From Rhodopirellula sp. P2 (lineage in GTDB: Bacteria; Planctomycetota; Planctomycetia; Pirellulales; Pirellulaceae), in NCBI RefSeq assembly GCF_028768465.1, contig NZ_CP118225.1, forward strand, positions 1,903,001 through 1,967,000: a DNA stretch of 64,000 nt, read 5' to 3'. Shown in pieces: positions 9,408 through 17,713 of this stretch. Position 1 is the stretch's first letter; each line of letters starts with the position of its first letter. The notes under the pieces are model-generated. The model was not told where the DNA came from and did not search any database. It saw only the letters and a list, made by a program, of their open reading frames with translations. A program made the translations under genes and the position numbers.

Positions 9408-9692
9408 ATGGTCGATCCCACGCCTCAACAAAACGTTGGCAATCACTTCGATGTCGTGCACGATGTGCGTGGTGGTTCGGACGCATCAGGTTCGAATTCG
9501 GGGGCGGATGGCACGCCGGGAAACCCACGCCCGTTCTTGGGCATTCAGTTTCGGTGTTGCCAAACCTACGGTCGCATCTACCGAAATGATCAGCGGACCG
9601 CCTACCGTGGTGGATGCCCCAAATGTGGCGCCCGGGTGGAGGTGCCGATCGGCAGTGGGGGGACGAACAAGCGGTTTTTCACAGCGGGTTGA
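9408..9692 (+). CDS. Small cysteine-rich (zinc ribbon-like) protein
   Basis: A 94-aa soluble protein with a low-complexity acidic/Gly N-terminus (1-43). A compact C-terminal domain has cysteines as CC at about 50-51 and CPKC at about 71-74, spaced like a four-cysteine zinc ribbon, ending with a Gly-rich IGSGGTNKRFF tail. I recognise no named family. The regular spacing GIQFRCC...YRIY...GGCPKCGARV looks like a conserved fold rather than chance. It follows the ECF sigma gene by 38 bp on the same strand and has a GAGAGA sequence upstream of its ATG, so co-expression is likely. It could be a zinc-dependent modulator or an RNA- or protein-binding adaptor; this is inference. Confidence 0.7.
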   Translation: MVDPTPQQNVGNHFDVVHDVRGGSDASGSNSGADGTPGNPRPFLGIQFRCCQTYGRIYRNDQRTAYRGGCPKCGARVEVPIGSGGTNKRFFTAG

Positions 9693-9754
9693 GCTTGAAA
9701 ACAGGTTGTTTCACCGGGGCTCTGAGCAGGCCATTCAACCCGGATTGTGTTGAT

Positions 9755-9763
9755 TTATCCACA
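9755..9763 (+). other. Single consensus DnaA-box sequence
   Basis: TTATCCACA at 9755-9763 matches the bacterial DnaA-box consensus exactly. It sits in the 218-nt spacer before the BON-domain gene. Only one perfect box is visible, with no AT-rich unwinding element or dnaA/dnaN/gyr genes nearby, so it is not evidence for an origin. It may be a DnaA titration or regulatory site, or chance. Confidence 0.3.
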
Positions 9764-9910
9764 AAATCGGAAAAAACCTGCCGGATAGGCCTCGTTACAA
9801 CCGAAACAGTCCATAGCACCGATCGGACCGGCTGTTGGCTGATCCTTTTTTTCCGCGAGTAACGCGGTCGGTGAATGACACCTCACAAAGGACTGTAGGG
9901 AGGCATTTCC

Positions 9911-11098
9911 ATGCGACGCAAATATTTTGGACTGGCGATGGCCGCGATCGCCACGCTGGGGCCTGCTCAGGCCTTTGGCGGTGATCGCGAGATCGCACAA
10001 CAAGTCATGCAACGGCTCAAAGTCAGCCGTGATGCAGGTCAACTGAAGAACTTCAACCTTGACATGAAAGTCAACGACGGAGTGGTCGTGTTCCGCGGCA
10101 CCGTCGATGGCTCGGAGCAACAAGACCTGGTCTTGGCCGCTTTGAAGGATGTCGATGGCGTTGTCAATGTTGTCAATGAACTCGAAGTTCTCGAAGCAAA
10201 GCTTTACAAGCCCAAGGCTGCTGCGATCGCAGCTGTTGAGCCTGCGGAAGCATTCGACTTCAAGGGAGCTTTGGAAACCGAAGTTCAAGAAGTGGTTCCT
10301 GGTTCGGTGGCACCGGTTGCTGGCGAAGAAGCCGCTGACTCGCAAACCCGCACCGTTGCGGCTTGGGAAGAGGCTGGTGGAGAAGCCGGTTCGGACGAAG
10401 CGATCACTCGTTCCGTCGCCTCTGCCTTGGGCAAAGCGAAGTCCGTCGGTCACCTGAAAGACTTCGGTGTCGACGTCAACGCTTACGACGGCATCGTGGA
10501 GATCACCGGCGAAGCTGCTTCGGCATCCCAGCGAAAACTGATCGCTGAAATCGCCCGTCATGCTCCCGGAGCACGCGGCGTCCGCGATCTGATGACCGTC
10601 AAGGCGGGATCGAACCCTGGTTTGGTTGCCACACCTGCCACGCATCGCACCGGTGGGTTGCAGCCTTTGCCACCTGCCAATCGTCAGGTCCAAGCTCGTC
10701 CCGTTTCGTACGGGCAAATGGGCGGCCAAGTTGGCGGACAAGTGATCAACGGCGAAATGGTTGTTCCCGGCAGCATGATGACTCATGGAGCCGCTGGCAT
10801 GCAGGGAGCACCGGCACCGATGGCTCAGGCACCGATGATGGGACAACCTGTTCCCATGGCGCCTGCCGCACCCGCCGGAGCACCTCGCTACGACACTCCG
10901 AACTTGCCGAACTACGCTTGGCCTGGCTACGCAGCGTATCCGAACTACGCCGCACTGACGTACCCACAACAGTACAGCCCATCGGCGTTCCCCTACATCG
11001 GACCTTTCTACCCCTACCCACAAGTTCCTTTGGGATGGCGGAAGGTGTCGCTCGAATGGGACGACGGTTGGTGGTTCTTGGACTTCACTGACAAGTAG
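9911..11098 (+). CDS. Exported protein with two BON domains and a Pro/Tyr/Met-rich tail
   Basis: A 395-aa protein starting at ATG 9911 with AGGGAGGC just upstream. A signal peptide (1-22, AAIATLGPAQAFGG) is followed by a BON domain (about 25-95) with the typical VNDGVVVFRGTVDG strand and GVVNVVNELEV. A second BON domain (about 158-228) contains VNAYDGIVEITGEAAS and GVRDLMTVKAG. BON domains occur in OsmY-like periplasmic proteins and are thought to bind membranes or lipid. The C-terminal 165 residues are low-complexity and rich in Pro, Ala, Met and Tyr, ending in a short FTDK. A strong terminator follows. A long antisense frame at 9755-11023 is a shadow. Family confident; role in envelope maintenance inferred. 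Confidence 0.88.
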   Translation: MRRKYFGLAMAAIATLGPAQAFGGDREIAQQVMQRLKVSRDAGQLKNFNLDMKVNDGVVVFRGTVDGSEQQDLVLAALKDVDGVVNVVNELEVLEAKLYKPKAAAIAAVEPAEAFDFKGALETEVQEVVPGSVAPVAGEEAADSQTRTVAAWEEAGGEAGSDEAITRSVASALGKAKSVGHLKDFGVDVNAYDGIVEITGEAASASQRKLIAEIARHAPGARGVRDLMTVKAGSNPGLVATPATHRTGGLQPLPPANRQVQARPVSYGQMGGQVGGQVINGEMVVPGSMMTHGAAGMQGAPAPMAQAPMMGQPVPMAPAAPAGAPRYDTPNLPNYAWPGYAAYPNYAALTYPQQYSPSAFPYIGPFYPYPQVPLGWRKVSLEWDDGWWFLDFTDK

Positions 11099-11143
11099 TC
11101 TGATGGGTGATCCAACGGATCATCTGAACAGAACGAATGAACG

Positions 11144-11178
11144 AAAAACCCTCGCAAGTATTCTTGCGAGGGTTTTTT
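11144..11178 (+). terminator. Rho-independent terminator of the BON-domain gene
   Basis: AACCCTCGCAAG, loop TATT, CTTGCGAGGGTT followed by six T residues, starting 46 bp after the BON gene stop. A perfect 12-bp stem plus U-tract is a textbook intrinsic terminator. The flanking A-tract makes it partly bidirectional. Confidence 0.9.
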
Positions 11179-11402
11179 CGTTGTTGGAAGTAAATTGGCC
11201 GATCGCTTGAAATCAAAGAAATGGAGGAACTGTTACTTCGAAAAGGCATCAGAAAGGGAGATGCCAGCGGTTGGAAGCGGATGCCTGTCCGGCGCGATTT
11301 CATGGGCGCCACGGGTTTTGCTGACTGATAAAATCGTGTTGCACTGCATGATGCTCGGGCGCGGTGCATTCACTCGATCCATTCTTGATTTTGGTGGCTG
11401 GA

Positions 11403-14400
11403 ATGAAGGGCGACTCCCTTTCCGAACGTTTGGTTTTGATGCTGATTTGCCTCGTCTGTTTTGGCGTGCCAGCCCACAGCCAATTGCCGAGTGGTTTGAC
11501 TCCGTCTGCGATTGCTGATGGTGCCAAAATCGTTTTGACGGCTCGAGTGAACGATGCCCCGAAGGTGACGGAATCGCGTCAGTGGCAATTGCAGGATCGA
11601 GAACCGATTCAGGGACGATTGGTTCAATGGATTGGTCCAGACGAATGGATCCATCTCGAAGTCCACAGTCGAAAGTTCCAGTCTTTTCCATTGAGGCAGT
11701 TCAGTGAAACGGATCGCGAATTCATTGAGAAGACATTGGAGCCTTGGCGATCGCTGGTGGATCGGCTTCGCGAGGCGTTTCCCATTCGCGATGCAGGTGA
11801 CCAGGCGTGGATGCAGGGTGACCGGGAGCTGAACAATGCGTCTCTGTTGTTGGTCGAAGACGACATCTCGTATTGGAACATTCAACAACAGTTGATCGCC
11901 ATTCCGCTGGCGTCATTCCGGGGCGAACAACGCGATCTGATACGCGAACGTCTGAACGTTCTCGACAAATTGTCGAAGTGGCAGACCGCAGTTCCTGGGA
12001 TCGAGTTTCAAGCGGCGCTACTTGGCGAAGTCGACGATGCATTTGTCTTTGGACGCATTTGGAAGCCATACGCTTCGCACCCCGTGATGGCTCGATTTCG
12101 TGTTCGCAAAAGCATGCTTGCGGAAGCTGATCGCAAACGAGCGGCGGATTGGTTGCAGACTGGAAAAGTGAAACAGGTACCGGGCCTCGAGCAAACCGAT
12201 CTTTGGTGTTGGCCTGGGCGACTGGGGATGCTCGGACCTGGGAAGCCGCTTGAAATCGCCGAAGATGAGTCGGATCCCTCTAAGAGCAAGGTTTCATGGT
12301 TCGTGCCTGATCATCGACCCGAACGGGCTCGATTCCGAAAGTTCCGGATCAAACGCTGGGAGTCGCTCGGTTCGTTCACCGGTCCATCGGAATTGGATCT
12401 GCGGCGTGTGCTCATGGAAAGGAAAATGAATGAGCTCGATGAAGAGGTTGCTCCTACGCAAATCGCCAAGTCTTGGGATGAACGGCGGCGAGAACTGGTT
12501 GATTCTGATCCGTTTCGCTACCTCAACACGTGCGGGGCTTGGCGACTCAAAGACACCGCGCCCAATACCCGATTCACGGCGACGCTGATTGGCGAAGAGC
12601 ACCCGTATTACGTCTATCGGTTCGATGCCGAAAACTCGACCGTCGCCATCTTGAAAGCCGAATTGACAGAACCTTGGAGAGCGGCGGCTGAACAAAGCGT
12701 CCAGGGTCTGAACGAGTATTTCGAGGCTCACCCCAAGGAGAAGCGTCCCTCTTTGCACGCGGAGTATTTCCTCGTTCGACGTTCCCATTCCATGGTGTTG
12801 GCGATCAAACCATTGGAGATGACGAACGAGACCTCCTTGAAGGTCAAAATGGCCAGCCGTGACACGCCGGTGGGGTTGCCTGTCGATCAACTGCATTTCG
12901 TGGACGCGATGGAAATGAAGTTGATGATGCTCGAAGCCGATCCAACCGCATCGACCAAGGGACTGCCGGAGCTTGCGAAAACCTCTCGCGAGGATCGGAT
13001 CCAGTGGATCAAACTGCAGGAACACTTTGAGAAGAAGATCATTTTTGAAATGCAGCTTCCCTCCGCGAAAGCGATGGAAGACTGGTTGGTGAGCTGGAGT
13101 CAACCACCTTATAAGACGCAAGTTGGATTCGAGGGCGTTGTCGTGGGGAAGCACCTTGATAGTTGGATCATGCGTGACGGGACAGTCGATTTCTTGGTTG
13201 ACAGAGAACTTCTGACGGACCACGCCAACGAACAAGCTTCCCAGCAATGGCAGACTCTGAAGAAGCAGTTTCCAAACCAAGCCATTCCGATCGCGGTTCC
13301 CAGCCTGCGAATCTACGGGTTGATGGGGAAGCAGCCATTGCCGCCGGCCGAGGATCCAAGATGGAACGACAACGACGAATTCCAGTTCACCGATCGAGAA
13401 GGAAAGCGTCAGACGATTCCTCGAACAGCCTTTTCGCATCTGGAAAAGCTCGAGTTGGAGGTGCAGTTGCGTTCGGAAGCCGATGTACGGCAAACGGTTT
13501 CAACTGATGACCAGTACGCCGCGATGCAAGAAGTCGATCTGTTTCAAGAAAACCTAAGGCGAGAGCTCGAAGATAAACTCCGCAACCTGCCGCGACCTCC
13601 GAGCTATCAAACCTGGAAGTTGGTGGACTCGAGTCAGTTGTTTCCCGCTAACTTTGACCGTCTTGACGGTGACGACGCGATCATGCGCGGGATGGTAGGC
13701 GGCCACTTCCGCGTTGCACGCTCGCTGTTTGAGGAACACGATTGGAAGACAATGGAGGAGATGGCCGCCGAGTTTCGTGAGCAGGGTAAAGCGGGCAGAA
13801 CGGACGGGCTGGACCCGTCCACGATCACCCATCGCGTGATTCGACGAGCCGACGGTTGGACCACTTTGCCCGCCACGCCGGTTCGCGCGAATCGGTACTA
13901 CATCTATTTCGAGGACGAGAACGAATCCATGATTCGTTTGTCTGTGGATGAACTTCATCCGGTTGACGGACCGAAGTTACGGGGTGAGTTGTACCGTCGT
14001 GAACATGGTATCGAGTGGGACGACCAGGTGGATGAGCGGTTGGCTCAACCTGTCACCGAAAACGAAATCATTGCTCGGCCAGCCACGTTGGATGCGGAAT
14101 ATCGCGAGCGGTTGGAAGTGCTGCGTCGTGGCTTCTCACGCCAGTGGAAAGAGACACGTTTGGCACTCAGTCCCGGGCAGACGGTGCTGCAGATGTCAGT
14201 GGACGGGGCGTTCTTGTTGATTGCGGGAAACGATCCTGCCGTGGTGGATCGAAGTGGGAACATCGTCCATCGAATCCCAAGTCGATTGGACGGGCAGCAC
14301 CCGGTTTATCTGTCGCCGGATGGCAATCGATTGATCGGTTTTGAAAGTGGAGTGCTGACCCTTTGGGATCTGCAACAGGGGATTAAATCGGCGAGCTACC

Positions 14401-15953
14401 AAGCGGTGAAGCAACCCTTGGCTTCGACGCAATCTGCGGACGGCGATCGCATCTTCTTCACGACCCACGATGGGTGGATCTACTTGTTGGATTTGGCATC
14501 GTTGGAAGTCAAGCAATCACGCATCGAGTTGCTCGACGGGGAACGAATGACTTCCGAGCTATGGTGCTCTCGCGACGGTGCGAATTTCATCGCGACCAGC
14601 AATCAAAACATGTACCTGTTGAAGGTCGATGAAACCACGGGAAAGATTGCGAATCAAGCTCAATTGACGAAGCTTCCGAGGGTCCGCTCGCTGGCGGTTT
14701 TGGACCAAAGGGCTTGGGTTAGCACGGACGAGAAACCTTGGGCAATCGACTTTGGGGTCGAAGAGGGAGAGGTGGTCCATGCCACTCGTCGGCTGAGCAT
14801 CGTTCCTTACTGGATGGACAACGTTCCCGGCGAAGAAGGACTCTCGCTGATCCGAGTCATGGGGATGCTTCCAGGTTTGGCGGGCTCCACAGATCCTTTT
14901 GCCTTCATCGCGAACTTCGATTTGAACGGCGATCGGATGGGGATGGTTGAGTACGTGAACTGTGACTTGACTCAACCGGTCATGATCGCGGCGCGCGGAA
15001 CGGCGATGGTATTTCGTCGAGGTGATGAGTGGATTCATGCCGCCGCTCCGGAACGCATTCCAGCGTCTCGGATCCTTCGAGTGTTGGCGGAGAATCTGGT
15101 GGACCGCGACCAGATCGACCAATTGGACGCTGCGTTTGCCTATTTGCGAACACCCGCGATCGCGGCGGTCAGTGAGTATCCCGATGAATTGAGCGAGGAG
15201 TTTCTAAGTGCGCTGGGCATCGTGTCCAAAGAATATGGCTGGGTGCACGGCGGCGATGCTCGAATCCGCAAGGAGTTGTGGCTGAAGCGAGCCGGGGAAC
15301 GGATGCCGCGGTCCATCGTGATTCCGATGCTGCGTGCTCAGCATCACCGCGACCTGGCTTGGAAGGCTCGCGGAACCGGTTTTGTGAACACGGTTTCGAA
15401 GGATGGCATGCGAGTTTTTCATGAACAGTTGGGTGTCGCACTGGAACACCTCAAACCGCTCTTGAAGAAGCAGCAACCCGCTACCCGTGTGTTCTCCCTT
15501 GCGCTCGGGATTTCAATGGGATTGTCCGCGCCCAAGAGTGCCGTGGGTGAACTGACCAAGCGTGCCATGCAGAGTCCCGCCAAGGGAAGTTTGTCCGTGC
15601 ACTCTTCGGCGGTGACGTATTTGTTGCCGCGTTGGTACGGCAACCCCGGCGATTTCGAAAACTACATCGAGGCGGTCTGCGATCAACTGGGCGGTGCCGA
15701 GGGCGACGCGATGTACAGTCGGTTGATGGTCAGCACGGCTCGCTTTTACCCTCGTGGTCAACCCGCCAGTGATTTCATGCGAGTCGATCCCGAACGGGTG
15801 TTGGCCGGAATGGATGCGTACTACGCCAAAGAAAAGACAAGCGTCCATTGGTTCGAATTGGCAGAAGAGTTCTTCCAGCGGGAAGCGGATGCCGACCGAC
15901 TGGCCAAGCTCCGGCAACTGATACATCGTCACCGGATCTATTTGGGAAAGTGA
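11403..15953 (+). CDS. Giant exported protein with SHD1-like repeats and a WD40-like propeller
   Basis: The chosen start is ATG 11403, giving MKGDSLSERLVLMLICLVCF and a signal peptide ending at PAHSQ; an upstream GTG at 11364 would bury the leader. The product is about 1516 aa. The first ~900 residues contain repeated segments of about 60-120 aa with a W..., G(R/V)...W..., I..R.G.V.F.L....L...D strand pattern. This resembles the SLA1-homology-1 (SHD1) modules common in planctomycete secreted proteins. Around 920-1130 lie propeller-like blades (YLSPDGNRLIGFESGVLTLW; DGDRIFFTTHDGWIYLLDL). The C-terminus is helical. It is probably an envelope or periplasmic scaffold. No catalytic motif was seen. 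The SHD1 assignment is by pattern and moderately sure; the WD-like part is clearer. Confidence 0.78.
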   Translation: MKGDSLSERLVLMLICLVCFGVPAHSQLPSGLTPSAIADGAKIVLTARVNDAPKVTESRQWQLQDREPIQGRLVQWIGPDEWIHLEVHSRKFQSFPLRQFSETDREFIEKTLEPWRSLVDRLREAFPIRDAGDQAWMQGDRELNNASLLLVEDDISYWNIQQQLIAIPLASFRGEQRDLIRERLNVLDKLSKWQTAVPGIEFQAALLGEVDDAFVFGRIWKPYASHPVMARFRVRKSMLAEADRKRAADWLQTGKVKQVPGLEQTDLWCWPGRLGMLGPGKPLEIAEDESDPSKSKVSWFVPDHRPERARFRKFRIKRWESLGSFTGPSELDLRRVLMERKMNELDEEVAPTQIAKSWDERRRELVDSDPFRYLNTCGAWRLKDTAPNTRFTATLIGEEHPYYVYRFDAENSTVAILKAELTEPWRAAAEQSVQGLNEYFEAHPKEKRPSLHAEYFLVRRSHSMVLAIKPLEMTNETSLKVKMASRDTPVGLPVDQLHFVDAMEMKLMMLEADPTASTKGLPELAKTSREDRIQWIKLQEHFEKKIIFEMQLPSAKAMEDWLVSWSQPPYKTQVGFEGVVVGKHLDSWIMRDGTVDFLVDRELLTDHANEQASQQWQTLKKQFPNQAIPIAVPSLRIYGLMGKQPLPPAEDPRWNDNDEFQFTDREGKRQTIPRTAFSHLEKLELEVQLRSEADVRQTVSTDDQYAAMQEVDLFQENLRRELEDKLRNLPRPPSYQTWKLVDSSQLFPANFDRLDGDDAIMRGMVGGHFRVARSLFEEHDWKTMEEMAAEFREQGKAGRTDGLDPSTITHRVIRRADGWTTLPATPVRANRYYIYFEDENESMIRLSVDELHPVDGPKLRGELYRREHGIEWDDQVDERLAQPVTENEIIARPATLDAEYRERLEVLRRGFSRQWKETRLALSPGQTVLQMSVDGAFLLIAGNDPAVVDRSGNIVHRIPSRLDGQHPVYLSPDGNRLIGFESGVLTLWDLQQGIKSASYQAVKQPLASTQSADGDRIFFTTHDGWIYLLDLASLEVKQSRIELLDGERMTSELWCSRDGANFIATSNQNMYLLKVDETTGKIANQAQLTKLPRVRSLAVLDQRAWVSTDEKPWAIDFGVEEGEVVHATRRLSIVPYWMDNVPGEEGLSLIRVMGMLPGLAGSTDPFAFIANFDLNGDRMGMVEYVNCDLTQPVMIAARGTAMVFRRGDEWIHAAAPERIPASRILRVLAENLVDRDQIDQLDAAFAYLRTPAIAAVSEYPDELSEEFLSALGIVSKEYGWVHGGDARIRKELWLKRAGERMPRSIVIPMLRAQHHRDLAWKARGTGFVNTVSKDGMRVFHEQLGVALEHLKPLLKKQQPATRVFSLALGISMGLSAPKSAVGELTKRAMQSPAKGSLSVHSSAVTYLLPRWYGNPGDFENYIEAVCDQLGGAEGDAMYSRLMVSTARFYPRGQPASDFMRVDPERVLAGMDAYYAKEKTSVHWFELAEEFFQREADADRLAKLRQLIHRHRIYLGK

Positions 15954-15976
15954 TCGTGGAATGGTGGTGTGCCTGA

Positions 15977-16668
15977 CTCCAGCGGACGCTGAAGACACTT
16001 GATGCTCGCACCGCATTGCAGTCGGGCGAGTTTGAGTATGAGATGAGCAAGACTGATTCTGAAAAGACGGTGAAGTGGAAGCAGAAGGGGCTGTATTGCT
16101 ACGATGACACCGAGTCTACGACGTTCCACTATCTGGAACACTTCACGGAGGAGGACATCAAAGAGGATCGAGACGCTTCCTCTCGGGGCGGAGGCAACTT
16201 TCGATTGCCGCCTGAATTGTCGTTGTTCTGCCGAACGGAGACACAGAAACCAAGATGGATCACTGTTGACAAGGAACGGTGACAATCGTTGAGCCTGGTG
16301 ATCCACAGCACCCAGCTCTGCGAAGAAGATCCATCCAAACTTTTAATGCGGGTGGTCTTGTCATGTCCATTGACATGGAGAGAGGCCATTGGCCAATACT
16401 GGCTGTACTCGATCAACCTGCGGCGAAACGGAACGCGGATGGGAAACTTGTTGTAGACGGGGAAAAACGAGTTTTACTTTCGAGGTGTGAGATCGACTTG
16501 ATTGAGGTGGACGGCGAATGGGTCCCGCGCCGCGCAACTTATTCAAATGGTCGCGATGAATATAAAATTCTATTAACGTGGAAAAGTGTCAACGCGAAGC
16601 CTGGTGAGATCGTGTTTTCAGACGAACGGTTTCTTCGTTTGATGGAAAGTGAGGAACGGATTGATTGA
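15977..16668 (+). pseudogene. Frameshifted gene of unknown function
   Basis: Two plus-strand frames meet at 16279-16282, where the first stops (CGGTGA) and the second continues (GTGACAATC). The first (from 15977, reading TLKTLDARTALQSGEFEYEM) has no convincing start codon or leader. The second (129 codons) continues smoothly with VDGEKRVLLSRCEIDLIEVD and VPRRATYSNGRDEYKILLTW. Together they read like one ~230-residue domain of beta-strands broken by a single frameshift, with the N-terminus missing. Base composition is more AT-rich than its neighbours (for example around 16560). I do not recognise the family. It is probably a decayed exported protein; a real two-gene overlap is the alternative. 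Confidence 0.5.
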
Positions 16669-16710
16669 GAAGAGAGCGTGTCGTGACTCGAAGTCGTGAT
16701 GGCTCAATCT

Positions 16711-17607
16711 TCATTGGGTGCGTGTTCCCAAATGGTCGCCCATGCGAGCGTAGAGTTCGCGATGTTGGCGAGAGTTTTCAATGAGGTCCGCGTCGAATTG
16801 GATGCGGCCGGGTTCGAACAGGACCATGGTCGAGGAACCACCGAATCGGAAGTAGCCTTTTTCGTCGCCCTTGGAGATGGTTTCACCGGGCGAGTAAGTC
16901 TGTTGGATGCTGCCAACACAGGTGGCGCCGATTTCAAGCAACAGCACTGTTCCGAAAGATTCCGTCTCGAGCTGCGTGAGGCAGCGTTTGTTGCTGGTCA
17001 GGATGTGAATGTTCTGACGCAAGGCAATTGGATTGACGGAATAGAGTGGTCCGTTGATCAGACGGCTTTCACTGGGCACGCCGGAGGCAGGGAAGTGAAA
17101 GCGGTGATAGTCGACGGGGCACAATCGGGAAAGCAGCAGGCTGCCGCTCGCGTAGCGGTCGGCGAGGGCGGAATCTTGCAGGAGCGTTGGCAGATCAAAC
17201 ATCTCGCCTTTGACAAACAGCCCTTCGCATTTTGATAGGTCGGGAATGCAAAGGTGACGGCCGTCGGCGGGGAAGACCACCGAGTCGGCAGCCGCATCAA
17301 TCGGACGAGCTTCCGGTTTCAGCTTTCGAAAAAAGAACTCGTTGAAATTGGCAAACTCGTCCACGTCGCGGACAAACTCATCCGAGTCCAGTTCATACTC
17401 CTTGATGAACGGAGCGATCTTCTCGCGTGTTTTCGGTTGGTCCATTCGCCAACCGTACCAGTGCGAGAACAACGTTCGTTTCACGACCAGCGTAAGCGAA
17501 AGACGTCCGGCAATGGTGCCGTACGTCCATCGCAATGCCTTGTCGCCATACACCTTTTCGATGCGGTCTTCGCCGGTGTATCGGTCGTGATAGACGATTT
17601 CATCCAT
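16711..17607 (-). CDS. psd: Phosphatidylserine decarboxylase
   Basis: A 298-aa pyruvoyl-dependent enzyme converting phosphatidylserine to phosphatidylethanolamine at the inner membrane. Landmarks are FNEFFFRKLKPEARPID (about 88-104), the catalytic FPADGR (Asp 115), the CPVDYHRFHFPASG block with His 168 and His 171, and the C-terminal self-cleavage site FGGSSTMVLFEPG. Cleavage before a Ser near 258 would create the pyruvoyl group. The GGSS form differs slightly from the classic LGST but occurs in related enzymes. The start is ATG 17607 (MDEIVYHDRY); a longer frame to 17814 overlaps the neighbouring gene's end and looks non-coding. Confident. Confidence 0.93.
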   Translation of the reverse strand: MDEIVYHDRYTGEDRIEKVYGDKALRWTYGTIAGRLSLTLVVKRTLFSHWYGWRMDQPKTREKIAPFIKEYELDSDEFVRDVDEFANFNEFFFRKLKPEARPIDAAADSVVFPADGRHLCIPDLSKCEGLFVKGEMFDLPTLLQDSALADRYASGSLLLSRLCPVDYHRFHFPASGVPSESRLINGPLYSVNPIALRQNIHILTSNKRCLTQLETESFGTVLLLEIGATCVGSIQQTYSPGETISKGDEKGYFRFGGSSTMVLFEPGRIQFDADLIENSRQHRELYARMGDHLGTRTQ

Positions 17608-17625
17608 GAGTGATTCTTGTTTGAA

Positions 17626-17705
17626 TGGTAGTGGACGAGGCCGCGAGTCCGGTCGCACGACCCATGCGTGGGATTCTTTGCGTCGTCCTCTACGAGAGTG
17701 GCGTT
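17626..17705. repeat. Hairpin repeat, family C copy 2
   Basis: GTAGTGGACGAGGCCGCGAGTCC begins at 17626 and a near-complementary GTCGTCCTCTACGA closes it near 17695. It resembles the hairpin at 2396-2450. It sits between psd and the DUF3472 gene on the minus strand, where it could separate their transcripts. Confidence 0.5.
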
Positions 17706-17713
17706 GCGATGGA

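Noticed and set aside
9755-9763. Chromosome origin
   Set aside because: Only one DnaA box, no AT-rich unwinding element and no dnaA, dnaN or gyr genes nearby.
9755-11023. Minus-strand frame of 422 codons over the BON gene
   Set aside because: The plus strand has a ribosome-binding site, signal peptide, two BON domains and a terminator; the minus frame has none of these.
12294-13493. Minus-strand frame of 399 codons inside the giant gene
   Set aside because: Lies wholly within a plus-strand exported protein with a signal peptide; the minus frame shows no domain or start signal.
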